This document shows positions 25,963 to 33,853 of a stretch of DNA of 39,991 bases, piece after piece. Below the pieces are notes generated by a model, which did no database searches, was not told where the DNA came from, and worked only from the letters and a program-made list of their open reading frames with translations. The DNA is from Bodo saltans (lineage: Eukaryota; Euglenozoa; Kinetoplastea; Eubodonida; Bodonidae): contig CYKH01001596.1 of NCBI GenBank assembly GCA_001460835.1, positions 1,684 through 41,674 on the forward strand, read 5' to 3'. How positions within the stretch are numbered: the first letter of the stretch is position 1; every line of letters begins with the position of its first letter. A program made the position numbers and the translations under genes.

Positions 25963-26757
25963 ATGGACACAAGTGAAAATATTCCGTGCAGCATTGACGG
26001 CTCTGCCTTTGGCCGTGTTGCTGGTGCTGATGTCACAAACTTGAAAGGTAAACACACTGCAGTCATTGCGAAACCGCATATTCGAGATAGAGGAAATGAT
26101 TGGCTGAGTGCCGCAGATGAAGTCGATGGATTCGAGTTGCCGAAGCATCGAGTGTCAACGTCAACTTCACGATTTGTGAATGTGCGCTATGTAGCAGATG
26201 GCTACGACGAACAATGGGTTGAGAAAATGAATGCTACGAGGCGAAAGGCGATCGCAGTGAAAGTTCAATTCAGTGTTCCCCTCGTAGAGAACATCTTCAC
26301 AGCCCTTGAGGTGCAGGCAGCATCAAAACCGTCAATCACCTTTCACCGCCTTCACTTGGATGCGAAGCAGCTTGAGGAGCTGTGTGCTGCTGGTGCCCCT
26401 TCGGCAGTTGGAGAGCAGGTGACTGAATATTGGAAAAGCAAGCGCCGAGCCAATGGTGGACTGCCCCTTATCGCTTCACTTGCCACCATCGATGATGCGC
26501 GCATGTGCACGGACGACGTACTTGGGGATTGCCCGCTCCCCTTTATGCCGCGAGAAGGAGACATGTACGCAACGCTCCAAGTTCCCGATGCACCGTGGCG
26601 CAAGCGTCATAGATTGGAGGAGTCGACGGTACGGCTGCAAGAGAGCTCTCGAACTCTTGCCGCAACAATACTCTTGAGGGAAGAGGCTCAATACGACCAC
26701 CTCAAGTTAACTCTGTTTGAGTTGGCTACCTTGCGAGCTGATGCATGGCAAGCTTAA
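25963..26757 (+). CDS. EPL1: Enhancer-of-polycomb-like (EPL1) protein, probable NuA4-type complex subunit
   Basis: Protein of 264 residues. Residues 65-85 (RFVNVRYVADGYDEQWVEKM) fit the acidic/aromatic YDxDxxDExWLxxLN box found in EPC/EPL1 and in BRPF/JADE proteins. It is followed by an amphipathic helix (VENIFTALEVQ) and later by EYWKSKRRANGGLPLI (about 149-164), matching the family's YWxxKRxxxGxPLI motif. The C-terminal 60 residues are a charged helix. EPL1 ties the MYST acetyltransferase to NuA4/HAT complexes on chromatin, and trypanosomes have an EPL1-like partner of HAT1. It lacks a PHD finger, which argues against BRPF/JADE. The motif match is good and the rest divergent. Start: first ATG after AG at 25959-25960. 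Confidence 0.62.
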   Translation: MDTSENIPCSIDGSAFGRVAGADVTNLKGKHTAVIAKPHIRDRGNDWLSAADEVDGFELPKHRVSTSTSRFVNVRYVADGYDEQWVEKMNATRRKAIAVKVQFSVPLVENIFTALEVQAASKPSITFHRLHLDAKQLEELCAAGAPSAVGEQVTEYWKSKRRANGGLPLIASLATIDDARMCTDDVLGDCPLPFMPREGDMYATLQVPDAPWRKRHRLEESTVRLQESSRTLAATILLREEAQYDHLKLTLFELATLRADAWQA

Positions 26758-26789
26758 TTTTTTCCTCTTTCTTTTTCTCACGTGTGCAG
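26757..26789 (+). promoter_or_regulatory. Predicted spliced-leader acceptor for phosphatidylserine decarboxylase
   Basis: One of the strongest pyrimidine tracts in the window begins right at the stop codon of the EPL1-like gene and ends in GTGCAG, AG at 26788-26789. A second AG lies at 26844-26845. From either, the first in-frame ATG is 26853; the ATG at 26745 overlaps the upstream gene and is rejected. Confidence 0.65.
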
Positions 26790-26852
26790 CACCGACCTTC
26801 ACGCTGTCTGTCATCTCTCGTGCTGCTTTGTTTGCCATCGAAAAGTGTAAGG

Positions 26853-27899
26853 ATGGTATCCCACTCTGAGCGACCAACGTCAAAGACTGCGGGGGCCCGC
26901 AGCAAGACAATGCGCGCATTCCGTGCGTTGCGTGCGCTTCGCCCAGAGGCTGCGCTGAAGCTCCTTCCTCGTGTACGACGAGTTCAGGGCCTTGAAATGA
27001 TGCGCACCATTCGTCGACTAACGAAGTCATCCGGCAAGAAACGCACAATTGTGAAGCGGTTGCTGGGAGCGACGTTAAGCGCAGCTGCTTCCTTTTCCTT
27101 GATACCAGTCATTTATGCTTTGTCAACCTTGTGGCCAGAGGGAATGTCCAGTGCAAGTGCATTGTCGCTCAAAACACTTGGCTGCGTCCCGGCGAATGCG
27201 ATGTCCCGTTGGTTTGGGCGCTTTGCTGATAGCGATCGCATCCCCTACTTTGTTCATCAGCGAGAAATTCGGATGCTCATCAAGACGTATGGTATCGACA
27301 TCTCTGAGGTAGAGCATCCCCTTGACCATTATCACACCCTGCAAGAGTTCTTTTCTCGAAGACTACGACCCAATGCACGACCTCCCCACCCGTTGTGCCC
27401 ATTGGTGTCTCCGTGTGACGCTGAAGTGCTCCAAGTTGGCCGCATGACTAGTGACGATATGATCTTGCAAGTAAAAGGCGACACCTACGCCATGTCAACC
27501 CTCATGCAAACTACGAAACAGTTTTCCCCTCGTAAGCCGGGATTCGACCGCATCTACTTTCTGTTCCATCTCCGGCCACGTGATTACCATCGCTTTCACT
27601 CCCCAGCGGACATTGAAGTCATTGAGGCTGCGCACATTCCTGGTACGCTTCATCCTGTGACATATGCGTCCTCCAAGTGGATTCCTGGCCTCTTCGCCAA
27701 AAACGAGCGCGTGAGCTTGATGACAAAGTGGCAATTTGGTAACTTGGCATTTGTTCCTGTTGGGGCAACTTGCGTTGGATCGATCAGTCTGGGATTCGAT
27801 CCTCGAATTCGTACAAATAAAACCAGCAGCGTTCAAAATATTTTTTCCCTATTCCGCTTTGCTGCGGGGTCTTCCGAGGAACTGCAGAATGGGGGCGAG
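26853..27899 (+). CDS. PSD: Phosphatidylserine decarboxylase, 3' end lost in N run
   Basis: 349 residues are visible. The N-terminus is basic and Arg/Leu-rich, as in a mitochondrial presequence, followed by a hydrophobic segment (ATLSAAASFSLIPVIYAL, about 71-88). The catalytic domain shows YHTLQEFFSRRLRP, VSPCDAEVLQVG, FDRIYFLFHLRPRDYHRFHS, NERVSLM and FVPVGATCVGSI, the standard order for the pyruvoyl enzyme that converts phosphatidylserine to phosphatidylethanolamine. The sequence stops at NGGE, which in the family lies just before the GST self-cleavage site that makes the pyruvoyl group. That site must fall in the gap, so activity cannot be judged. A frame through the Ns joins it to the next gene; that is an artefact. 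Confidence 0.93.
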
Positions 27900-28199
27900 N
27901 NNNNNNNNNNNNNNNNNNNNNNNNNNNNNNNNNNNNNNNNNNNNNNNNNNNNNNNNNNNNNNNNNNNNNNNNNNNNNNNNNNNNNNNNNNNNNNNNNNNN
28001 NNNNNNNNNNNNNNNNNNNNNNNNNNNNNNNNNNNNNNNNNNNNNNNNNNNNNNNNNNNNNNNNNNNNNNNNNNNNNNNNNNNNNNNNNNNNNNNNNNNN
28101 NNNNNNNNNNNNNNNNNNNNNNNNNNNNNNNNNNNNNNNNNNNNNNNNNNNNNNNNNNNNNNNNNNNNNNNNNNNNNNNNNNNNNNNNNNNNNNNNNNN
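27900..28199. other. Assembly gap (300 N)
   Basis: Exactly 300 undetermined bases, a round number that suggests an estimated or placeholder gap. It should contain the last residues and stop of phosphatidylserine decarboxylase, the intergenic spacer and possibly the start of the ankyrin/TPR gene. Confidence 0.99.
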
Positions 28200-28223
28200 T
28201 CTTTCTGTACTTTATTGGATGTG

Positions 28224-29540
28224 ATGGATATTGAGATACGGTGCAAGGTAGATCGATGTTTTGGTATTGACCGAGCTCAGGGTAAACTTTGGCTAGAATC
28301 TGCGCGGCAGGGTGATTTGGCCACACTTCGTTCTATCATTGACAGCCGCCGCCTGCTCGACGCCGACGCAGTATGGCGGCTTGTACACTACGATGGCCAA
28401 GGGACTTCATTCGGTTTCGTCGGCAACACGGCGTTACATTTTACATGCGCGAACGGAGATATGGTTGGTACTGAGCTCCTTGTTCACTCTGGTGCCAGCG
28501 TGAACTGCCAAAACAACGGGGGCTCCACACCACTCCACGCTGCCGTTGGGCATGGGTGCGCCGAGATTGTGGAGTACTTGCTACGGTGTGGAGCAAATTC
28601 TCACGTTGTCGACTGTTGCGGCGATTCACCAGATGAGGTGCTGCAGATGCTCCCTTCAAGGGGTGTCAGCTCTGCCAAGATCCGTAGAATGACAAATGCA
28701 CTTACCTTTCAGCGGCAGTTGGAGTCAATGACTGACCGCTCAGTATCCTCATGGGACGCTGCGGCTCTCAAGTCTGCAGGTGCTGCGATTGGGCTCGACA
28801 GCATTTTGGATCGCAACGAGCTGGTAACTGGGATTCAGACATTCATTGACAACAGCAAGTCAACACACGTCACTTGCAAATCCAATGACGACAATGCTAA
28901 GCAATTCTTGGACCAGGCAAGGCAACGCTACGCCCAACGCATGCAGAAAGCACTCGAGAATAGTGACGATGAGGACAACATCACTGCTCTGATGCTGAAA
29001 GACAAAGCCGAGGTTATGAAGGGCAAAGGTAACGCTTGTTTCAGTGCTGGAGACTTCTTAGGCGCAGTGAAGCACTATACCACAGCTTTGTCTTTGTGTC
29101 CTGGAGAGGCTGTATTCCATAGCAATCGCGCAGCAGCGTATTTGTCCCTCAGGAGGTACTACGAGGCGCTGAAGGACGCATCCACAGCGATGCACATGCG
29201 ACCGGAGTGGCCCAAGCCGTACCTTCGCGCATGCAGGGCTCTTCTTGGATTGGGGCGTCATTCCGATGCAGAATCGATGGCACTTCGTGGCCTTGAGCTT
29301 GTGCCTGACGACGTTGATTTCTCAGCTGTTTTGCTCGATGCGCGCCAGCAGCATGTCCAGCACTCTCGTATTTCTTCATCACAAGGAAAGAAACCTTGGT
29401 TTGATTGTGTATTATGCGAGAACAAGACGAGAGACCATGCTCAAACACCGTGCTGCGGCAAGCTTGTGTGCGGAACATGCTTGACACGAAAGGTTGTTGA
29501 CCGGTGTCCGCTGTGTGGCTTTGTTCATGGGGACTCATAA
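28224..29540 (+). CDS. Ankyrin, TPR and RING-like zinc-finger protein (start uncertain)
   Basis: 438 residues counted from the first ATG after the gap, 28224; the true start could lie inside the Ns. Two or three ankyrin repeats cover about 45-135 (TALHFTCANGDMVGTELLVH, then STPLHAAVGHGCAEIVEYLL). A TPR block follows at about 260-365 (KGKGNACFSAGDFLGAVKHY, SNRAAAYLSLRRYYEALKDA, and one more), of the kind in Hsp90/Hsp70 co-chaperones. The C-terminus carries a Cys-rich finger at about 394-433: CVLC, CCGKLVCGTC, then CPLCG, a RING/treble-clef-like spacing. The combination suggests a chaperone-linked ubiquitin ligase or scaffold, but the finger is short and its ligase activity is inference. Confidence 0.82.
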   Translation: MDIEIRCKVDRCFGIDRAQGKLWLESARQGDLATLRSIIDSRRLLDADAVWRLVHYDGQGTSFGFVGNTALHFTCANGDMVGTELLVHSGASVNCQNNGGSTPLHAAVGHGCAEIVEYLLRCGANSHVVDCCGDSPDEVLQMLPSRGVSSAKIRRMTNALTFQRQLESMTDRSVSSWDAAALKSAGAAIGLDSILDRNELVTGIQTFIDNSKSTHVTCKSNDDNAKQFLDQARQRYAQRMQKALENSDDEDNITALMLKDKAEVMKGKGNACFSAGDFLGAVKHYTTALSLCPGEAVFHSNRAAAYLSLRRYYEALKDASTAMHMRPEWPKPYLRACRALLGLGRHSDAESMALRGLELVPDDVDFSAVLLDARQQHVQHSRISSSQGKKPWFDCVLCENKTRDHAQTPCCGKLVCGTCLTRKVVDRCPLCGFVHGDS

Positions 29541-29605
29541 ACGACGAAACAACTCTTTGCATTCTAACAATCACTAACTATTGTTGAAGCTAAATGAACT
29601 GATCC

Positions 29606-29627
29606 GCTATTTTTCTGTGCCACATAG
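29606..29627 (+). promoter_or_regulatory. Predicted spliced-leader acceptor for the CCCH gene
   Basis: A T/C tract is followed by CACATAG with AG at 29626-29627, seven bases before ATG 29635. Three more ATG codons follow in frame (29638, 29641, 29644), so the exact initiator is ambiguous within four codons. Confidence 0.6.
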
Positions 29628-29634
29628 AAGCATA

Positions 29635-30804
29635 ATGATGATGATGAACGCAACTTCTGGGCGCTACTGCACTCGTGACGTCATCTCCGATCCCCCAACC
29701 TCAGTGATGGTTGTTCGTGATAGTGCCAACTTCCCCACCGGCGGAAGTGCTGACGTGTACACCATCGATGAGAGTGAGGTGGAGGTGACAGAGGGATGGG
29801 AGACGCGCTTCGGGAAGAGCCAGCTTTCCATTTGCTTCATGCACAGTTTTGGGAAGTGCTCGGGCCGCTGCAACAACAACCCCGCGACGTGCCACCAAAT
29901 CCACCTTCGCCGCCCTGCGTTAGACACATTGCGCAGCACGTACCGAAACCGCACACGAACATTGTTCAGCCGGACCATCAAAGCTCACCTCTCTGATGAC
30001 ATGCGCCAAGCCCTTTCCCGCATTGCCCGCAAAGAGCTGACATTAAAGTACCTTGAGTACCGTGCATCGGACGTCGAAGCTACTGATGGTCTCCAGAATT
30101 ACGAAGCCGCGTATCGCTCCTGGCTGCTATCACCTCCAGGCACCCCCGATCTTTTCCACGAAACCTGCGTGTTCCAGTGCCCCACGTTTGCTACCAGTGG
30201 AAGTTGTGCATCAGGTGAGCGGTGCCGGCACATTCACGGAGATGTTCGCAACGCGCAAGTGCGCGACCATATGGTTGCTAATGCGCTGCGCCAACTTGCG
30301 ATGCTTTCGGGAGCACCTGCAACATTTTCCGGCATGCCACCTCCTCCACCGTTCCAACCACCCATGCAAGCCCCCCAGCAGTTCTACTCACCAATGCCGT
30401 ACGTTGCGCCGCAGCAGCAACCGATGTACGTCATCCTCATGCCACAACAAGGAGGTCAAATCCCTCAAGCCCCTCAGTATGCACTCCCCCCACAGCAGCT
30501 CCAGGTATTGCCTCAACATCAGCCCATGTACTCTTACAACATGCCCCAGCACCAGTTTGTGCCGTTGCCCATGACCGCTCAGCCGATGCAGCTCGGCAAA
30601 TCGATGTCACCGGGAGATCGTTCCCCCGCCAGTATGACCCCTGACCGTATCACGGAGTCCAGCGAGACGTTCACGTCCGGAAACATGTGGGGCGATGAGC
30701 TGACGCAATCGATGAGGCCACAGGGTGTGACAGACTCCGATATTTTCCAAACGTTCCGCAGTCTTGCTGCTGGTAACGCCATTTTGTCGCCTCGTACTGA
30801 GTAA
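29635..30804 (+). CDS. CCCH zinc-finger protein with Pro/Gln/Met-rich tail, probable RNA-binding protein
   Basis: Protein of 389 residues. The second finger is canonical CX8CX5CX3H (Cys 182, 191, 197, His 201; within CPTFATSGSCASGERC and RHIH). An earlier Cys/His cluster (Cys 67, 75, 79, 86, His 90; CFMHSFGKCSGRC) looks like a divergent finger. From residue 225 the protein is dominated by Pro, Gln, Met and Tyr (PPPPFQPPMQAPQQFY and similar), a low-complexity region common in mRNP proteins. Kinetoplastids control genes mainly after transcription and many CCCH proteins bind 3' UTRs. Its own 3' flank is the longest spacer in the window. Confidence 0.85.
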   Translation: MMMMNATSGRYCTRDVISDPPTSVMVVRDSANFPTGGSADVYTIDESEVEVTEGWETRFGKSQLSICFMHSFGKCSGRCNNNPATCHQIHLRRPALDTLRSTYRNRTRTLFSRTIKAHLSDDMRQALSRIARKELTLKYLEYRASDVEATDGLQNYEAAYRSWLLSPPGTPDLFHETCVFQCPTFATSGSCASGERCRHIHGDVRNAQVRDHMVANALRQLAMLSGAPATFSGMPPPPPFQPPMQAPQQFYSPMPYVAPQQQPMYVILMPQQGGQIPQAPQYALPPQQLQVLPQHQPMYSYNMPQHQFVPLPMTAQPMQLGKSMSPGDRSPASMTPDRITESSETFTSGNMWGDELTQSMRPQGVTDSDIFQTFRSLAAGNAILSPRTE

Positions 30805-30864
30805 GTCTACAATGAGTGTAGCATGACAAGTGCTCTATCTTCTCGCGAGTGACCAATCAAGATC

Positions 30865-31135
30865 CCAACAAGATCCGAACAAAAAACCCCCAAACACACA
30901 AAGCAAAAAACAAAACCAAACAAACCACAAAAGAAACAAACGAGCAAGCAAGCAACAATAATTCGCAAAAGAAAGCAGACCAATCAACAAATCCCCCAAA
31001 CGAATGAACACAAAGAACAAAAAAACCCAAGTAGAGTTGCAAATGAGAATACAAGTGGCATTTGCCGACACTAAATTGGAACAATCGAAGCAGATCAAAC
31101 AAGAAATGAACAACCACACACACACAACCGACAAC
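30865..31135. repeat. A/C-rich low-complexity tract
   Basis: The + strand is dominated by A and C in short runs such as AAAACAAAACC and CAAACAAACC, with little T until about 31140, so the minus strand is G/T-rich. Hydrophobic minus-strand frames of about 100 residues follow from this composition and are not taken as genes. Confidence 0.85.
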
Positions 31136-31505
31136 AACGAATTTCAAGAGCTTGATCAGAACGTCGACAACCGTGGTTGCCGAGAAAATGACCGAACAAC
31201 CTCGAGAGATTGGAGGACTTGAGAGGTACTAGTATTTTTGGATGCCACAAGGCATCTGTTGCAGAGTGATCGTTCAAACAAACAAACGACTCCACGATTG
31301 CGTTCACGGTTGCACACCCCTCTCATCGCATCAGCTCGAACTAGTTTGGCGTGAATCTCAATTGCTGTTTGCTTAGCACCCCTCAGCGTGAATGTGAATG
31401 ACTATGTGTAGTGACCGGTAGTTGTAAGCAACTGTGCGTAAGGTTTGCATCACCGGTGAGTCGAAAGAAATTTACGTGCACCTATAGCGGTGCCTGAATC
31501 TATCA

Positions 31506-31555
31506 ATAGATCGCTGCCGACTCATGATGAATAGATCGCTGCCGACTCATGATGA
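31506..31555. repeat. Perfect 25-base tandem duplication
   Basis: The 25 bases at 31506-31530 are repeated exactly at 31531-31555 with no spacer. Each unit ends in ATGATGA. It lies 69 bases before the TM9SF start. Confidence 0.97.
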
Positions 31556-31623
31556 AGCACTGCATTGCAGTTAAGTGACACAGATTGTTGTCTCGTCTAA
31601 CTTTCTTGCCAATACATAAAGAG

Positions 31624-33684
31624 ATGTCAAAGCTCCTCGCCCTTACCGTCGCTTGTGCGTTGGCTGTGTCGACAGCCACGGCCTTCTACATCCCTGGAAT
31701 TAACCCAATTGCCTACGGTGACGGTGATGTAGTCAGCATTAACGTGAACGGCCTCCACAGTGTTACCAACGTGGTCCCTTACGACTTTTACGACGGTCCC
31801 TTCTGCCGCCCAGTGGTGCTCAGGTCTCGCCATGAGTCCATTGGAGAAATGCTGAGTGGTGATAACATCAAGAGCAGCCCGTATTTCGTCAACATGAACA
31901 CCGATAGCCAATGCCAGATGCTCAACTGCCCCACCGCGGACACCGTCATGACAGCAAAGAAGCTGAAGCAACTGGAAGTGTTGATTGAGAAGAATTACCG
32001 TGCCCACATGGTGATTGATAACCTTCCTGGATTCAACAACGGCACCCTGCCGTATCAAGGACGCTGCGTCAAGCAGATGAACACGTACAACTACCTCCGT
32101 GGCTTTGCCCTTGGATGGTCCAAAGAGTGCACAGGGGGGAAGACGTTGGTCAACAACCACCTTCACTTCACGATCCAATACCACCGCGTTGCAGGCACCG
32201 AGGCAAACGTGCTTTTTGACGCCGCAGTTGATGGAGTTGTTGAGGGGCAAAAGAAGAAGCAAAAGAAGGCAAAGAAGGAAGATGTCCCTCAAGGTGAAGA
32301 GGATAAGTTCCTTGTCGTGGGTGTCACCATTGAACCATTCAGTGTCGACTGGGGTACACCAACTTCTGACGGCAATGTTAACGATTGTAACGACGATTTC
32401 AACCCCCGCGCATCCAACGTGCGCCCATTGGTCGTAAACGAGGCCAACGCCGGCACTCGTATTTCATGGACGTATGGCGTGACGTGGGTGGAAGAGCCTA
32501 CGATCCGATGGGCGCACCGCTGGGACAGCTACCTGCACACCTCTGCTGCGGACACCAACGACCGCATCCACTGGTTGAGCATTGTGAACACCATGCTGAT
32601 TGTCTTGTGCTTGAGCTCGATGGTGGCACTCGTCATCCTGCGTGCTCTGAAGAAGGATCTCGCTCAGTACAACGCACTCCTTGACATTACGAAGGAGGAG
32701 CAATCGGAAGCCCATCACGAAGAGAGCGGCTGGAAAGTCGTTCATGGCGATGTATTCCGCGCCCCAAAACATCTTGCCCTCTACACGATTCTGACATCAT
32801 CCGGCGTTCAAATCATAGTGATGGTTGTCGCGACGCTTGTTGTTGCGTGTCTCGGCTTCGTGAGCCCCTCCAACCGTGGTGGCTTGATGAGCCTGCTGCT
32901 GCTGCTGTTCATCACGCAATCATTTGTTGCTGGATACTTTGCCGCTCGGATGTATACCAAGCTTGGCGGTGAGAAGACGTGGATGCTGATCTTCAAGGTT
33001 GGCATGTTCCTCCCAGCCGCCGCCATGACGGTGCTGGTGGCATGCAACATTGTCCTGCGCTCAGTCAACTCCAGTGGCTCTGTCCCAATCCGATCCCTCT
33101 GCGCGTTATTCGGCATGTGGGTGTTTGTTGCCCTGCCGCTGTCGTTCATTGGCGCATCTTTTGGGTACGGCCAGCCCCCGACTGCGCATGCGCGCAAGGT
33201 TAGCTCCATTCCTCGTCCGATCGACCCCACCAAGCAGCCCCTCATCCAAAGCAACTCCATTATTTTGGCGACCGGTCTTGTCCCTTTTGCTGCGTTGTTC
33301 CTCGAACTCAAGTTTATCTTGGCTTCCCTCTGGCAAGGTATGGTGTACTACGTCTTCGGTTTCCTAGCCGCAGTATGGATCCTGTGGGCAATTACGTGCA
33401 GCCTGACCAGCATCGTGGTCGTGTACCACCGACTATGCGCGGAGAACTACCACTGGTGGTGGATTGCGTTCGCAGCTCCCTCATCCTTCGGTTTGCACCT
33501 CTTCAGCTTCCTCGCCTACTACTTCTTCACCCAGCTTGCCATTCAATCTACTGCAGCGATGATCATCTACTTCTTGTATATGGCGTTTGTGACATTGCTG
33601 TACGTACTTTGCAGTGGCGCGATTGGTGCGCTGTCTTCGTGGCTGTTCGTTCACTTGATTTTTGCCAGTGTCAAGATTGACTAG
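31624..33684 (+). CDS. Nonaspanin / TM9SF (endomembrane protein 70) family protein
   Basis: Protein of 686 residues. A signal peptide (LLALTVACALAVSTATA) is followed by FYIPGINPIAYGDGD and NVVPYDFYDGPFC, the classic beginning of the luminal domain of this family. After about residue 315 come nine hydrophobic segments (first NTMLIVLCLSSMVALVILRA), with the family's FGYGQPP-type loop and a charged RPIDPTKQ. The C-terminus VKID gives the KxD/E motif that binds COPI and holds nonaspanins in the Golgi. A lysine-rich insert in the luminal domain (residues about 208-222, KKKQKKAKKED) is unusual. The start is the ATG at 31624; the frame is open from a TTG upstream. Codons favour C or G in the third position, suggesting high expression. 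Confidence 0.95.
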   Translation: MSKLLALTVACALAVSTATAFYIPGINPIAYGDGDVVSINVNGLHSVTNVVPYDFYDGPFCRPVVLRSRHESIGEMLSGDNIKSSPYFVNMNTDSQCQMLNCPTADTVMTAKKLKQLEVLIEKNYRAHMVIDNLPGFNNGTLPYQGRCVKQMNTYNYLRGFALGWSKECTGGKTLVNNHLHFTIQYHRVAGTEANVLFDAAVDGVVEGQKKKQKKAKKEDVPQGEEDKFLVVGVTIEPFSVDWGTPTSDGNVNDCNDDFNPRASNVRPLVVNEANAGTRISWTYGVTWVEEPTIRWAHRWDSYLHTSAADTNDRIHWLSIVNTMLIVLCLSSMVALVILRALKKDLAQYNALLDITKEEQSEAHHEESGWKVVHGDVFRAPKHLALYTILTSSGVQIIVMVVATLVVACLGFVSPSNRGGLMSLLLLLFITQSFVAGYFAARMYTKLGGEKTWMLIFKVGMFLPAAAMTVLVACNIVLRSVNSSGSVPIRSLCALFGMWVFVALPLSFIGASFGYGQPPTAHARKVSSIPRPIDPTKQPLIQSNSIILATGLVPFAALFLELKFILASLWQGMVYYVFGFLAAVWILWAITCSLTSIVVVYHRLCAENYHWWWIAFAAPSSFGLHLFSFLAYYFFTQLAIQSTAAMIIYFLYMAFVTLLYVLCSGAIGALSSWLFVHLIFASVKID

Positions 33685-33853
33685 AGATAACGAGATGTAA
33701 GAAGTGTTTGTGTTCACATCTACCCCCATGATGTTCAGATTCGCGATGCTCAAGCACTCTCTCTTGCGCCAATGTTAAATTGACTATGAGTGAGCGCCAT
33801 CGAAGCTGGGTTCATTGATTTTGATTTGATTTTAAAAATAAATAAATAGTAAG

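Larger units (their letters stand above)
30805..31623. other. Long intergenic region, 819 bases
   Basis: Outlier among spacers that are otherwise 92-181 bases. About 30860-31130 is A/C-rich on the + strand and nearly devoid of T in places, without a clear coding pattern. About 31200-31500 is of balanced composition with small potential hairpins (31241-31256; 31420-31433). A 25-base tandem duplication lies at 31506-31555. The last 40 bases contain the pyrimidine-rich acceptor for the TM9SF gene. No tRNA B box, convincing ORF or other RNA gene is recognised. Confidence 0.75.

Noticed and set aside
30835-31147. Two overlapping minus-strand frames of about 100 residues with long hydrophobic stretches, membrane-protein-like
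   Set aside because: They are the direct reading of a G/T-rich low-complexity strand, rich in Phe, Leu, Cys, Val and Trp by composition; opposite to all other genes and without a family match.
31200-31500. Possible tRNA gene in the long spacer
   Set aside because: No GGTTCGANNCC-type B box and no cloverleaf on either strand by eye.
31506-31555. C/D-box snoRNA suggested by the two ATGATGA elements
   Set aside because: No D box (CTGA) lies downstream at a fitting distance, and no terminal stem is visible.
31627-32292. Minus-strand frame of 221 residues opposite the TM9SF gene
   Set aside because: Antisense shadow of a confidently identified gene with strong codon bias.
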